Numbered from the stretch's first letter, positions 25,725 to 36,186 are shown. The stretch is DNA of 64,000 nt from HGM11416 sp034104345 (GCA_034104345.1 JAXEDY010000016.1:55395-119394); one strand, 5' to 3'. Notes: generated by a model from the letters alone, not told the origin. Numbers and translations: made by a program.

Positions 25725-28346
25725 ATGAGAAGCAAAACTTTAAAAAAACGATTTATCGGATTTGCCGCGGCAATGCTTGCGGGTAGTATGTTTTTATGCG
25801 GTTGCGGCGACGGTAACAACAATAATAACAGCACTAAAAAGCCATACGATCCGTCTGCGCGCGTTGCAACCGACGTCGACGAACAAGTTTTTTCTATCGA
25901 CCAAAATTACGACAGATACAATAACTATATCGAACTTTACGACGGCGACGGCGATATGTACGACGTAGGCGATCCGTTCGTGTTCAGGTTTAACGGCAAA
26001 TATTATTTATATTCTTCGCTTAACGGCAACAAAAAATATTCGGGTAAAATTCCTTGCTGGGAATCGGATAATATGGTTGACTGGAAGTGGAGCGGCTGGG
26101 CTTACGATCCGAACAGCAGCTTAGAATCCTCCGAAACCTATATAGCGTTCGCGCCCGAAGTCGTTTACTATAAGGGTTGGTTTTATATGTGCGAATCGCG
26201 CCGCGGGCAAGGGCATTACTTTTTTAAAAGCGATAAACCCAACGGTCCGTTCACCCTTATTTCCAACAATATGGGACTTGGAATCGACGGTTCGTTTTAT
26301 CTGCACGATAACGGTCAACTTTATTTTTTAAGCGCTTACGAAGTCTTTTCGGGGCTTAGTTATTGCACGATAGACTTCGTCGAAGACGAAAGCGGCAACA
26401 CGCAGGTCGTTTTAGGAAAGGCTCAAAAGATAGAAAACGCCAATCTTAACGGTTGGACCGAAGGCCCGGGGTATTTTAAGCGCAACGGCTTTAACTATCT
26501 TACTTACACCGGCAACCACGTTGACAGCGCGGGTTATAAAGTAGCGTATTCTTACAACACGAAAGGCTTGCCGTTCGAAAATCTTTCTTCAAAATGGTAT
26601 AATACCACGCTCATTTCCACGGGGCTCGATAACGAAGCGCCGCTCGGTTACGGGGCGCAAAACAGCCTAAAGCAGGTTAGCAACTATCGCGGACTGGGGC
26701 ACAGCAGTAACGTTATAGGCCCCGATCTCGACGGAATTTACACGGCTTATCACAACGCAAACCGTATAAATTACGATAACACGATGGTAACAAGCACCCG
26801 CAAATATAACTTAACCCGTTATTTCACCAACGGTTCTTACGTTTTAACCGACGGGCTCGGAAACTATTCGAAAATTAAACCCGCTGCGGCAGATTATTCG
26901 GCTGCGGGCGAAGGTTTAAGCAACCGCGGCAACTTTAAATTAAGCGCAAAAGCGACCGAAAAGTTGTTTACCGCCGAAATCAACTTAAAACTTTTTGGCG
27001 GAAAGGGTTCGGCGGTGTTCGGCTTTACCGACGAAAACAACTATTCGTCTGTTTTAATCGACGGAAGCGATTTAAGTTATTTTAAAACGGTTAACGGAAG
27101 CACGCAGAAAATATCTGCGGCAAAAGTTGCGGTTTCAACCAACGCCGAAGCGATTCACACCGTAAAAGTCGTAAACGGAAGCGATAAAATGCATATTTAT
27201 TACGATAATATGCTTTTAATAACTTCGGATAAAACGGCAAACGGCGGCGCGATAGGCGTTGCCGAAAACGCAACGGCTGCTTCGGTGCAGTTTAAAAACG
27301 ACGCGTTCGGCACTTCCGACTTCGAAGCGGTTAAAGACCTTACGGGAAGTTTTGCGGCAAACGCTTATTTAAAGGGCGAAAACCGCGGTTACAGTATCGC
27401 GGGCGCAAGCGTTAAACGCGACGGAGTTCGTCAGGGCGAAAAAGAAAGCACCGTTTATTCTGCCGAAAACGAAGCGTATGCTTTGATTTTAAAACCCGAA
27501 GATTGGGTTAAGTATCTCGTAGACGCTCCTTACGACGACGATTATTCGCTTACCGTAACCGCAGGGAAACAAAGCAAAGGTTGCGTTTTCGAAATAATCA
27601 TCGATAACGATCGGATAATAAAAGCCGAAATTCCCGAAGATCTCGATTTCGGCGACGCGTCTTATGCCAACGTAAACGTAGGTTCGTTCGCGGTAAGCAA
27701 GGGCGTGCATAGCCTTAAAATAAGGGTGTTCGACGGAACTCTCGACGTCCTCAACTTCAAGGCGAGCAAAAACGCGACCGCGTTGGATCAGGTAACCGAT
27801 TCGCTTCACGATAAAAATTCGAGCGTGTTCACCCAAAAAATCGGAACCAAAGCGTCGTTTTCGGGCGCGGGCGTTATGACTAATTCGTCGGATGAACGCA
27901 CGTTGCTTTTAACGGGCAGCCGCGGAGTTTCGAACTATGAATTTTCGGTAAACGTAAAAATAGTTTCGCAGGAAGCGCAGGGCGGAATTATGTTCAGAAT
28001 GAACGACTTTTCGCACACCGATTACAAAACCACACAACTCGGAACCCAGTTCGACGGATATTATTTAAGCATCGGCAAATTCCTTGTAAACCTTTACAAA
28101 AATTCGCACGGAACCGAAAGCCTTAAACTGGGCGGCAAAAAACCGCAGGCGGGGCAGTCGTTCGATAACGGCGCGCAGGTTCGCGTAACCGTTCGTTGCG
28201 AAAACAGCAAAATAACTATTTATTTAAACGGCGAAGAGTTTATATCCTACGTAGATCCCGAAGGGTATTCGAGCGGCTATATCGCGCTTTACGCCGAAAA
28301 AGGTTCGAGTTATCTGTTTTCCGATTACGAATATTTCGAACTGTAA
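25725..28346 (+). CDS. GH43-family glycosidase lipoprotein with C-terminal binding domains
   Basis: The 873-residue protein has a lipobox (LCGC, Cys27), an Asn-rich linker, and a five-bladed propeller at about 70-400. Its likely catalytic acids are Asp in GDPFVFRFNGKYYLY, Asp in GIDGSFYL and Glu in WTEGPGYF, the GH43 trio (arabinofuranosidase or xylosidase activities). Then come a LamG/DUF1080-like sandwich (about 415-530), a CBM6-like domain (about 545-690) and a second DUF1080-like sandwich (about 720-873). It acts outside the cell on arabinose- or xylose-containing glycans. It has GGAAAGG next to the ATG. Confidence 0.84.
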   Translation: MRSKTLKKRFIGFAAAMLAGSMFLCGCGDGNNNNNSTKKPYDPSARVATDVDEQVFSIDQNYDRYNNYIELYDGDGDMYDVGDPFVFRFNGKYYLYSSLNGNKKYSGKIPCWESDNMVDWKWSGWAYDPNSSLESSETYIAFAPEVVYYKGWFYMCESRRGQGHYFFKSDKPNGPFTLISNNMGLGIDGSFYLHDNGQLYFLSAYEVFSGLSYCTIDFVEDESGNTQVVLGKAQKIENANLNGWTEGPGYFKRNGFNYLTYTGNHVDSAGYKVAYSYNTKGLPFENLSSKWYNTTLISTGLDNEAPLGYGAQNSLKQVSNYRGLGHSSNVIGPDLDGIYTAYHNANRINYDNTMVTSTRKYNLTRYFTNGSYVLTDGLGNYSKIKPAAADYSAAGEGLSNRGNFKLSAKATEKLFTAEINLKLFGGKGSAVFGFTDENNYSSVLIDGSDLSYFKTVNGSTQKISAAKVAVSTNAEAIHTVKVVNGSDKMHIYYDNMLLITSDKTANGGAIGVAENATAASVQFKNDAFGTSDFEAVKDLTGSFAANAYLKGENRGYSIAGASVKRDGVRQGEKESTVYSAENEAYALILKPEDWVKYLVDAPYDDDYSLTVTAGKQSKGCVFEIIIDNDRIIKAEIPEDLDFGDASYANVNVGSFAVSKGVHSLKIRVFDGTLDVLNFKASKNATALDQVTDSLHDKNSSVFTQKIGTKASFSGAGVMTNSSDERTLLLTGSRGVSNYEFSVNVKIVSQEAQGGIMFRMNDFSHTDYKTTQLGTQFDGYYLSIGKFLVNLYKNSHGTESLKLGGKKPQAGQSFDNGAQVRVTVRCENSKITIYLNGEEFISYVDPEGYSSGYIALYAEKGSSYLFSDYEYFEL

Positions 28347-28469
28347 AAATACCGAAAAAATTAAAAAAATCTTTAAAAAAATTGCAAAAGGCATGTCTTT
28401 TGCGTGATAAATAACTTTGTCAAGCAACGCTGCTAAACTGCGAATTAAAAATATTTAAGGAGAAAAATT

Positions 28470-30023
28470 ATGAAAAGATCAAACAAATTAAGGTTAGCAT
28501 GTCTTTCTACCGCGCTTGTTTTATCGTTCTCGGCTTTTGCGGGCTGCGGCGATTCAAACAACAACAATAATAACGGCGAAGGCGAAGACGCATGGAAGTC
28601 GCTTGAAAACAACGAAACCGTTCAGCTTGTTTTGGCGGGGCGCGACGTCGACACCGAAAAAGCCAACTATCAGGCGTTCGTAGACGATTTTAACAGAACT
28701 CACGATAACATCGTCGTCGAACTCAAATGGTGGAGCAGCGGCGAAGCGTATAACGTGGCGCTCAACGGTATGGGTAAAAACCTGCCCGACGTGTTCATGC
28801 TTAACGACATGATGTTCTCGTCGTATGCATACAGCGGCAAGCTTGCAAACATCCGCGACCATATCGACGAAAGCGATATGAGCGATATGTACGAGTCGGC
28901 TTGCAACGAATATTATTACGACCACACCACCAATAAAATAGGTAAAACCGATAAAGCCGCGCTTTACGGGCTGCCCAAAGATAACGGACCTTACGCTCTC
29001 GCTATAAACGAAACCCGACTTAAACAAGCGATTGCAAAATATAACGAAGAAAAAGCAGAAACCGAAGCCGACCGAATCGACGAAAATAAGGTTTTAAGCA
29101 CCACACAGCCTATGACTTTCAGTTATTTTATGGAAATAGGCAAAAAACTTAAAAGCGTTCTCGGCGACAAAGAATACGTTCTTTCGGGCTACGACCTTGA
29201 AAGTATAGTTTACTCGAACAACGCAAACTATTTCACCGACGACACCGGCGCAGTTGCCGCGATCGATTCGGATAACTTTGTTGGCGCTATGCAGTTCATA
29301 CAAAACCTTTATAAAGAAGGCATACTTCCGTCGGCGGGAACCACTTCGTCTACCGAAACGTTGTTTACGTCTGGCGGGTCGCTGTTCTATTACGGCGCTG
29401 CAGGTCCTTGGAAAACCAAAGACTTTTGGAAGAGTTGTAAATTCGACTGGAACATTCTTCCCGTGCTTTGCGGCGACGCCGACGGTTCGGTTTCGACCGC
29501 TTGCGTCGGCAGCATGGTTTACGCTATCTCGAACAACTGCAAATATAAAGACGCGGCGCTCGAACTCGTTAAATATTTCTCGACCGATATTGCGGCTCAA
29601 AGAACACAGTATAAACGCGGGCAATGCATCCCCAACCTTAAAAGTCTGGCGGACGAATACATAAACGATTCGCAAGGTCTTATCGCACAGCAGGCAAAAG
29701 CGCAGGCAAACTGCGATAAACCTTATCCGTTAAACCGTAGCGTATGGATCGATATGGTCGACGGTAAGGGCGCACAGAAAACCAATGCCGCGGGCGAAAC
29801 CTATACCGACGTTGTAACCGGTAAATATCGTGCGGCAAGTTACACGTTCGACAATTTGTGGCAAACCAAACTCAATCAATTTATGGCTGGTCAGCAAGGC
29901 AGTTTCGGTTCGTTCTGGCAGGCGGATAAGAGCGGTAAATGGGTAGATATAAAAACGGCTTTAACTTCGTATAAACCCACCATGCAGGCGTTCTTAGACG
30001 AAGCGCGTGCGTTAATCGACTAA
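28470..30023 (+). CDS. ABC sugar transporter substrate-binding lipoprotein
   Basis: The 517-residue protein has a lipobox (AFAGC, Cys26), an Asn-rich linker and the type I extracellular solute-binding fold: VQLVLAGRDVDTEKANYQAFVDDFNRTHDNIVVELKWW, LPDVFMLND, and FWKSCKFDWNILPVLCG. It captures an oligosaccharide and delivers it to the two permeases encoded next. The gene has AAGGAG before the ATG. The Cys-Gly-Asp-Asn(n) start resembles those of the two upstream lipoproteins, suggesting a shared sorting context. Confidence 0.9.
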   Translation: MKRSNKLRLACLSTALVLSFSAFAGCGDSNNNNNNGEGEDAWKSLENNETVQLVLAGRDVDTEKANYQAFVDDFNRTHDNIVVELKWWSSGEAYNVALNGMGKNLPDVFMLNDMMFSSYAYSGKLANIRDHIDESDMSDMYESACNEYYYDHTTNKIGKTDKAALYGLPKDNGPYALAINETRLKQAIAKYNEEKAETEADRIDENKVLSTTQPMTFSYFMEIGKKLKSVLGDKEYVLSGYDLESIVYSNNANYFTDDTGAVAAIDSDNFVGAMQFIQNLYKEGILPSAGTTSSTETLFTSGGSLFYYGAAGPWKTKDFWKSCKFDWNILPVLCGDADGSVSTACVGSMVYAISNNCKYKDAALELVKYFSTDIAAQRTQYKRGQCIPNLKSLADEYINDSQGLIAQQAKAQANCDKPYPLNRSVWIDMVDGKGAQKTNAAGETYTDVVTGKYRAASYTFDNLWQTKLNQFMAGQQGSFGSFWQADKSGKWVDIKTALTSYKPTMQAFLDEARALID

Positions 30024-30054
30024 TTAAAAGATTATTGATAAAAAATAATTACTT

Positions 30055-30090
30055 GTGCGCGCCGCTTGAATTTACGTTCGGCGGCGCGTA
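30055..30090 (+). promoter_or_regulatory. Strong intercistronic hairpin, no T-tract
   Basis: GCGCGCCGC (30057-30065) pairs with GCGGCGCGT (30081-30089). It lies between the binding-protein and permease genes, where such hairpins commonly make the binding-protein mRNA more abundant than the permease mRNA. Confidence 0.65.
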
Positions 30091-30115
30091 AAAATATACG
30101 GGGAGGATGACACAA

Positions 30116-31090
30116 ATGCATACTAATGCAAACACGCCGCACGGCTTTTCCGAAACCACGGTTTCGGGAGTGCCGCCAAAACGCAGAAAAAGCACGCTTA
30201 AACGCAGAGAAAATTTAATCGCGCTCGCGTTTATATCCGTAAAATATTTCGGGCTTATAGTTTTTACCGTAATTCCGGTTATATTCGCCGTCCTTTACAG
30301 TTTTACAAACTATAACGCGATAAAAGAAACCGAGCCGTTTTTAACCAGAATTTCGGCTTTATGGTGCGGGTTCGATAATTACGTTAAGTTGTTTACAAGC
30401 CCCGTTTACGGCGAAGGATTCAGAAACGCGATATTAAACAACCTGATTTTTATGACGAGCGTGCCGCTCGGCATAATTTTCGGGCTTGTGATTGCGGTAA
30501 TGTTAAGCCGCGAAAACCTTATACGCGGCTCGCGCATTATACGAATGCTCATTTACATCCCCGTCGTTTCGTCTGCGGTCGCCATGAACATTATCTGGCG
30601 ATATATATTCGATAATCAATACGGAATAATAAATCAACTTACGGGTTGGGAAATCCCGTGGCTTACCGACGCGGGGTGGATTAAAGTCGCAATAATAATA
30701 AAATCTTCGTGGGGCTCGATAGGCAGAACGATGATTTTGTGCCTTGCCGCGCTTACAAACGTAGGGCGCGACTATTACGAAGCCGCCGAACTCGACGGGG
30801 CGAACGAAATCACGAAGTTTTTCAAAATCTCGGTTCCGCTCATTTCGCCCACGTTGTTTTATTTGTTCTGCACGGGCTTTATCGGCAACTTGCAGGCTTA
30901 CGTCGATTCGCAGGTTTTCGCAAACGGGCTTCCGGGTGCGCAGACGATCGTTTATTTTATATGGAACTACGGCATCAGCAGCAGCCGTTACGGAATTGCT
31001 TCGGCGGCGTCGTTTGTTCTTACCGTAAGCATAATGCTTATAACCTTGTTGCAGTTTAAAATAAGCAACAAATGGGTTTATTCCGAATAA
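30116..31090 (+). CDS. ABC sugar transporter permease, MalF/UgpA type
   Basis: The 324-residue protein has six membrane segments and the ATPase-coupling EAA loop (YYEAAELDGANEITKFFKISVPLISPTLFY). ATG 30116 is chosen because GGGAGG (30101-30106) lies 9 bases upstream; ATG 30107 abuts the Shine-Dalgarno site. It forms the membrane channel with the next gene. No ATPase gene is present, so it probably uses a shared MsmX-like ATPase encoded elsewhere. Confidence 0.92.
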   Translation: MHTNANTPHGFSETTVSGVPPKRRKSTLKRRENLIALAFISVKYFGLIVFTVIPVIFAVLYSFTNYNAIKETEPFLTRISALWCGFDNYVKLFTSPVYGEGFRNAILNNLIFMTSVPLGIIFGLVIAVMLSRENLIRGSRIIRMLIYIPVVSSAVAMNIIWRYIFDNQYGIINQLTGWEIPWLTDAGWIKVAIIIKSSWGSIGRTMILCLAALTNVGRDYYEAAELDGANEITKFFKISVPLISPTLFYLFCTGFIGNLQAYVDSQVFANGLPGAQTIVYFIWNYGISSSRYGIASAASFVLTVSIMLITLLQFKISNKWVYSE

Positions 31091-31101
31091 GGGGGCTTTT
31101 T

Positions 31102-31980
31102 ATGACTGCAAATCAAACGTTAAAAGCAAATACAAAGCCCGACGGCGCAAAAAAAGCGGGCAGAATAATAGGGATCGTTTTGTGCTACGTTTTCCTTGTC
31201 GTTACTTGTTTTACCTGCGTATTTCCGTTTTTGTGGATGTTTTTATCAAGTTTAAAAACGGTTGACGAAACGGTAAACACGCTTACGCTCACCATTTTCG
31301 CAAAAGATCCGCAGTGGCGGAACTATCCCATAGTTTTTGAAAAAATCAACATGTTCCGCGGGCTTTTAAACACGATGATTATAGAAGTTACCACCATTCC
31401 GTTCTGCGTGTTTATGTCGGGGCTTTCGGCTTTCGCTTTTTCGAAAATGGAACTAAAACATAAAGACGTTCACCTTATGGTTCAGTTAAGCGCGCTTATG
31501 ATTCCGTATGCGTGCGTTGTTCTTCCGCTTTATCGCGCGTATTACAAACTGCAACTCACCGACACGCTTTGGCCGCTTATTTTGCCGTCGCTGTTCGGCG
31601 GGGTTTCGATGATGTTCTTCTTCGTGCAGTTTCAGCGCTCTATTTCAAACGCCATTTTCGAAGCCGCAAAGGTTGACGGCGCGGGATATTTAAGGCAATA
31701 CACGAGCATAATGCTCCCCATAATGGGGCCCGCCGTTGCGGCGCAGGTAATATTTATGTTCGTAGGCAACTGGAACGACTTCTTTGCTCCGTCGCTTTAT
31801 TTAACCGTAGAAAACGTGATGACCTTGCAACTTATGATAAAGTCGCTTTCCGATTCGAAAATCAACTTGCCCGTATCCTTTGCCGGTTCGGTTATAGCAA
31901 GCGTTCCGCTTTACGTTATTTATATAATTTTCCAGCGCTACTTTATCGAAGGCATGGCAATATCGGCGGTAAAAGGCTGA
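31102..31980 (+). CDS. ABC sugar transporter permease, MalG/UgpE type
   Basis: The 292-residue protein has six membrane segments and the EAA loop (FEAAKVDGAGYLRQYTSIMLPIMGPAV). The start at ATG 31102 is set by AAGGGGG 7 bases upstream; an earlier in-frame ATG at 31072 overlaps the previous gene and lacks a site. It is the partner of the preceding permease. Confidence 0.92.
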   Translation: MTANQTLKANTKPDGAKKAGRIIGIVLCYVFLVVTCFTCVFPFLWMFLSSLKTVDETVNTLTLTIFAKDPQWRNYPIVFEKINMFRGLLNTMIIEVTTIPFCVFMSGLSAFAFSKMELKHKDVHLMVQLSALMIPYACVVLPLYRAYYKLQLTDTLWPLILPSLFGGVSMMFFFVQFQRSISNAIFEAAKVDGAGYLRQYTSIMLPIMGPAVAAQVIFMFVGNWNDFFAPSLYLTVENVMTLQLMIKSLSDSKINLPVSFAGSVIASVPLYVIYIIFQRYFIEGMAISAVKG

Positions 31981-32014
31981 TAAAAAAACGGCTTTAATTT
32001 TTTAAATAAACAGG

Positions 32015-32034
32015 GCTATAAGCCCGTTAACGGC
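32015..32034 (+). repeat. Dispersed intergenic hairpin-loop motif, copy 5
   Basis: GCTATAAGCCCGTTAACGGC followed by ACTTTCG, 34 bases after the permease stop. It contains the palindrome CCGTTAACGG and an alternative GGGCT-ATA-AGCCC hairpin. The extended ACTTTCG is shared with copy 6. Confidence 0.65.
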
Positions 32035-32059
32035 ACTTTCGCCACAAAAAGGAAAGGAT

Positions 32060-33829
32060 ATGCAACACGCAGAATGTTACAAAAAGGGTTATCCGCGCCC
32101 GCGCTTCGTGCGCGAAAATTACACTTCGTTAAACGGGGAATGGGATTTTTGTTTCGACGATAAAAACGACGGCGAAAAACGTAAATTATATCGCGGGTTA
32201 AACGCTGAAAAGTCGGTAAAAATCAACGTTCCGTTCGCTTACCAAAGCGAAGCGAGCGGGGTTGAAGACAAAACCGACCACGCGTACATGTGGTATTCGC
32301 GCTCGTTTAATTACGAACTTGCGCGCGGCAAGCGCCTTATAATAAACTTCGACGGAGCCGATTATCTTGCCAAGGTATGGCTTAACGGCTCGTTTATCGG
32401 AAGCCACTCGGGCGGCTACGCGCGTTTTTCGTTCGACCTTACCGATTACGTCAAAAAAGGCGAAAACGTTCTCGTCGTTAAGTGCGAAGACGAATTTTCG
32501 CCCTTAATTCCGCGCGGAAAACAGCGTTACGTCGAAAAAAACGTTTCTTGTTTTTACACGCCCACTTCGGGAATATGGAAAACCGTATGGCTCGAAGAAA
32601 CGTCGGACGTATATCTTAAAAACGTAATTTCGTCGTGCGAATACGAAAATTGCCGCGCGAATTTCGAATTTTATCTTAACAAATTCGTAAAAGGCGCGTC
32701 GCTTAAAATCGAAGCGAGTTATCAGGGCGAAAAAGCGGCGTCTACGGAAGTTGAAATTTTCGCAAATTACGGCCGCGCCGTTTTAGACCTTACTTTGTTT
32801 AACAAGGTTCTCGTAATGAAACCGTGGTCGATAGGTCGCCCTAATCAGTTTTTCGATTTGAAATATACCTTAAAAATCAACGGAAAAACGGTAGACGAAG
32901 CGGGCTCTTACACCGCTTTGGTAGATTACAGAACGGTAAACGACGGAATAGAAGTAAACTATTTGCCTTGCTACTATTTCAGAATGGTTTTAAATCAGGG
33001 ATATTATCCGTTGGGCGGAATGACCGCCAAAGACGATGAAGAACTTTTAAACGACGTTCTTTTAATAAAAGAAGCGGGTTTTAACGGCGTAAGGTTGCAC
33101 CAGAAAATCGAAGACGAACGTTTTTATTATTTCTGCGATATGGCGGGCTTGTTTTTCTGGCTCGAAATGCCGGCGGCTTACGATTACACCGCCGAAGCGG
33201 CTGCAAATCTTTCGCGCGAGTGGGGCGAAATAGTTCTTCAGCACAAGGGTTATTTGTCGCTTATGGCTTACGTTCCCGTAAACGAAAGTTGGGGCGTTTT
33301 GCAAACGAGCGAAAACGCGGCGATGCAAAACTTCACCGCGGGGCTTTATCGCTTTACGAAAGCGCTCGATCCCACGCGCCCCGTAATATCCAACGACGGG
33401 TGGGAGCACACCGAAAGCGATATAGTAACCCTTCATAACTACGCGCAGACGGGCGAAGAAATAATGCAGGCTTACGGCGACATGCAGTCGTTTTTGAACG
33501 GCGATCTCGTAAAAGACAGACATTCGCGCGCCGCGTTCTCAAAGGGATATAAATACGGCGGTCAGCCCGTTATAATCAGCGAATACGGCGGAGTTTCGTA
33601 TATTAAAGACAACGCCGAAGGCTGGGGTTACGGCAACGCCGCGAAAACCGAAGAAGAATTTATAAACAGACTGTGCGAGCTTACGCGCGCGATCGAAAAC
33701 GTAAATTGTCAGGGGTATTGCTTAACGCAATTCACCGACGTAATGCAGGAAAAGAACGGGCTTTTCACCGAAGACCGAAAACCCAAAGCCGATATGGCTA
33801 AATTAAGGCTAATAAACGGAATCAAATAA
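32060..33829 (+). CDS. Glycoside hydrolase family 2 enzyme (intracellular)
   Basis: The 589-residue protein has the GH2 layout: an N-terminal sugar-binding jelly roll (SLNGEWDFCFDD, YSRSFNYELARGKRLIINFDGADYLAKVWLNG), an Ig-like domain, and a TIM barrel with acid/base E409 in VPVNESWG and nucleophile E508 in IISEYGG. There is no signal peptide, so it acts on imported oligosaccharides. GH2 covers beta-galactosidase, beta-glucuronidase, beta-mannosidase and others; I cannot assign the sugar, though the GH43 partner suggests hemicellulose or arabinogalactan fragments. Confidence 0.86.
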   Translation: MQHAECYKKGYPRPRFVRENYTSLNGEWDFCFDDKNDGEKRKLYRGLNAEKSVKINVPFAYQSEASGVEDKTDHAYMWYSRSFNYELARGKRLIINFDGADYLAKVWLNGSFIGSHSGGYARFSFDLTDYVKKGENVLVVKCEDEFSPLIPRGKQRYVEKNVSCFYTPTSGIWKTVWLEETSDVYLKNVISSCEYENCRANFEFYLNKFVKGASLKIEASYQGEKAASTEVEIFANYGRAVLDLTLFNKVLVMKPWSIGRPNQFFDLKYTLKINGKTVDEAGSYTALVDYRTVNDGIEVNYLPCYYFRMVLNQGYYPLGGMTAKDDEELLNDVLLIKEAGFNGVRLHQKIEDERFYYFCDMAGLFFWLEMPAAYDYTAEAAANLSREWGEIVLQHKGYLSLMAYVPVNESWGVLQTSENAAMQNFTAGLYRFTKALDPTRPVISNDGWEHTESDIVTLHNYAQTGEEIMQAYGDMQSFLNGDLVKDRHSRAAFSKGYKYGGQPVIISEYGGVSYIKDNAEGWGYGNAAKTEEEFINRLCELTRAIENVNCQGYCLTQFTDVMQEKNGLFTEDRKPKADMAKLRLINGIK

Positions 33830-33852
33830 TAAAGCCTTAAAGGAGAATTTTT

Positions 33853-34959
33853 ATGGAAGAAAAACTTGTTAAGGGGCAGTGGAGCAAAGAACGCGCATGG
33901 CAGTGGTATAACGAGCAACCTTGGATTCGCGGTTATAACGGCTATCCGTCGAACTGCGTAAATCGCATAGCCATGTGGCAGGAATACGAACACGAAGAAG
34001 TTTTTAAACAGATAGAATACGAATTTAATTTAGCCAAAGAAACGGGCTTTAACGCGGTACGCGCCATTATTCAATTCGAATGTTGGTATTATCAGCACGA
34101 TTCGTTTATGAATAATCTCGAAGAATATTTTACGCTCGCCGATAAATACGGGCTTAAAGTTATGCTTACGCTCGGCAACGACTGCACCGTTCCCAAAGAA
34201 AAATTCAAACCCGTGGTTTTCGGCAAACAAAACGTAGATTGGGGGTATCACAGCGGAATAAAAGCGGGACCGCACGCCGCAGGACTCGTAGGAGCGGGTT
34301 ACTGCCTGCTCGACGATCCCGAAATCGAACCTAAATATTACGAAATGGTCGATGAAATCGCGGCTAAATATTGCAAAGATCCGCGCCTTCAGATATGGGA
34401 CGTATGGAATGAACCCGGGAACGGCAGACGCGACAATTTAAGCCTTAACGCGATGAAAAAATTCTTCGAAATAATCCGCTCGCACGATCCCATTCAGCCG
34501 CTTACGGCAGATTGTTGGAGTTATACCGAAGATTTTATGCCGAAGCGCGAAATGGAAAAGGTTGCCGTAGAACTTTCGGACGTAATAACTTTTCATTATT
34601 ACGGCTCGTATGAAAATATGATTATTATCATAGAAAACCTTAAAAAACTGGGCAGACCGCTTATTAACAACGAATGGCTTAACCGCATCGCCGGCAACGA
34701 CGTAAAAGAATTGTTCCCGCTTTTCTATCTCGAAAAAATAGGCTCGTATCATTGGGGACTTATCGCGGGGTATTCGCAGACCTACGAACCGTGGGGGCAT
34801 TATTTCGTCGATTATCTTAAAGAGGGCTCTACCTTAGACCTTACAAAATGGCAACACGACATTTACCGCTTTAACGGGCTTCCTTACGATGTGAAAGAGA
34901 TTAACACAATCAAGCGTTTTTGCGCACTTGCCGCCGAAAAGGAGAAGAAAAATGACTAA
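33853..34959 (+). CDS. GH5-like (clan GH-A) glycoside hydrolase
   Basis: This 368-residue TIM-barrel enzyme has acid/base E187 in WDVWNEPG and putative nucleophile E274 in LINNEWLNR, the clan GH-A pair at strands 4 and 7. There is no signal peptide, so it is cytosolic. It resembles proteins often labelled cellulase-like or xylanase-like; the true substrate is unknown. AAAGGAG precedes the ATG. Its last 8 bases overlap the esterase gene that follows. Confidence 0.75.
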   Translation: MEEKLVKGQWSKERAWQWYNEQPWIRGYNGYPSNCVNRIAMWQEYEHEEVFKQIEYEFNLAKETGFNAVRAIIQFECWYYQHDSFMNNLEEYFTLADKYGLKVMLTLGNDCTVPKEKFKPVVFGKQNVDWGYHSGIKAGPHAAGLVGAGYCLLDDPEIEPKYYEMVDEIAAKYCKDPRLQIWDVWNEPGNGRRDNLSLNAMKKFFEIIRSHDPIQPLTADCWSYTEDFMPKREMEKVAVELSDVITFHYYGSYENMIIIIENLKKLGRPLINNEWLNRIAGNDVKELFPLFYLEKIGSYHWGLIAGYSQTYEPWGHYFVDYLKEGSTLDLTKWQHDIYRFNGLPYDVKEINTIKRFCALAAEKEKKND

Positions 34960-36169
34960 AAGAAACTTTTTGTTAAAGGCGTTATCGCTTACCGTTTCTG
35001 CCGCCTTATCGGCAAGCATATGCCTTTTTGCCGCGTGCGACGGAACAACTTCGTCGGGTAGCGGCAATTCGGGCGGAAAAGACAACGTGCCCGAAACCGA
35101 AAAAATTCAGGATTTATCCGACGACCGCTATATAAACTTATACGGCAGAAATTTTTATAGCGAAAATTTAGAAGGCACCGCTTTCGTAAACAGCGCTTCG
35201 GGCTTTGAATTAAAATTCCGCGGCACTTCGGTTTTTGCAAGCGTCTGCAAAATCGGCTCGCGCGATTCGATGTGGTCGGTTTTCGTCGACGGCGAAACGG
35301 ACAGCAACGCCCGCATTTTAACTTTTAAAGACACCAAGGGAATGTTCTTGAAAAAGACTTTAATCGAAGGTCTTTCCGACGGAGAACATACCATAAAAGT
35401 TCTTAAACGCACGCCCTCTAACTTCGACAGAATATTCGTAAACGAAATTTCGTCTGACGGCGTTATTCTGGCGGCACCCGAAAAACCCGCTTTGAACATA
35501 GCGTTTTACGGCGATTCGATAACGTGCGGCGAAGGCGTTTTAAGGGAATATATCCCGTCGGACAGCCGAATTTACACCGCCGCAACGCAAAACGCGCTGC
35601 AATCTTATTCGGCGTATTGCGCTAAAGAACTGGGCGCGTCGTTTGAAATTTTCGGGCGGGGCGGAATAACTCTTAAATTCCGCAACGAATCTACCGAACA
35701 GTTTTCGGTTTTAAACAACTTTAAAAGTTATGCGGTCGATTTGTCGATAGAAAACGGCGATTGTCCCGAATACGATTTTTCGTCGGTTCCCGATGCGGTA
35801 GTCGTTTATCTCGGAACAAACGATTATCTGCGCGCGCAAAAATACGTCACGGGCTATTCGCTTGCGGGAATGCAGGCGGCGTATATCGAATTTATCGATA
35901 AAGCGGTAGGCGCTTATTACGGAACGGATATTCCCATCGTTTTGTGCAGCGGGCTTATGGTTCATAATTCGGGGCTTTCGGGCGCGGTTAAGGGCGCGGC
36001 TGATAGTTTAAGACCTAAATATCCGTATATCGCGTCGGTTGATTTCGAAGCGGGCGTAACCGAATCCGTAGGCGGGCATCCCGTCGTAGAAGACAGCGAA
36101 AAAGCGGGCAAAGTTCTTGCCGATACGCTTAAAACGCTTTTTGAAAATTCGGGAAGACTTTTGGATTAA
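34952..36169 (+). CDS. CE2-type SGNH/GDSL carbohydrate esterase lipoprotein
   Basis: The 405-residue protein has a lipobox (LFAAC, Cys29), a Gly/Ser linker, an N-terminal jelly roll (about 60-165) and an SGNH hydrolase domain with nucleophile S189 in YGDSITCGEG, GRGG, YLGTND and a likely catalytic His in VGGHPVVED. This two-domain order is that of CE2 acetyl-xylan esterases, which remove acetyl groups from plant polysaccharides outside the cell. The start at ATG 34952 is set by AAAGGAG 8 bases upstream; it overlaps the previous gene. Confidence 0.82.
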   Translation: MTKRNFLLKALSLTVSAALSASICLFAACDGTTSSGSGNSGGKDNVPETEKIQDLSDDRYINLYGRNFYSENLEGTAFVNSASGFELKFRGTSVFASVCKIGSRDSMWSVFVDGETDSNARILTFKDTKGMFLKKTLIEGLSDGEHTIKVLKRTPSNFDRIFVNEISSDGVILAAPEKPALNIAFYGDSITCGEGVLREYIPSDSRIYTAATQNALQSYSAYCAKELGASFEIFGRGGITLKFRNESTEQFSVLNNFKSYAVDLSIENGDCPEYDFSSVPDAVVVYLGTNDYLRAQKYVTGYSLAGMQAAYIEFIDKAVGAYYGTDIPIVLCSGLMVHNSGLSGAVKGAADSLRPKYPYIASVDFEAGVTESVGGHPVVEDSEKAGKVLADTLKTLFENSGRLLD

Positions 36170-36186
36170 AAACAAAAACAACGTAA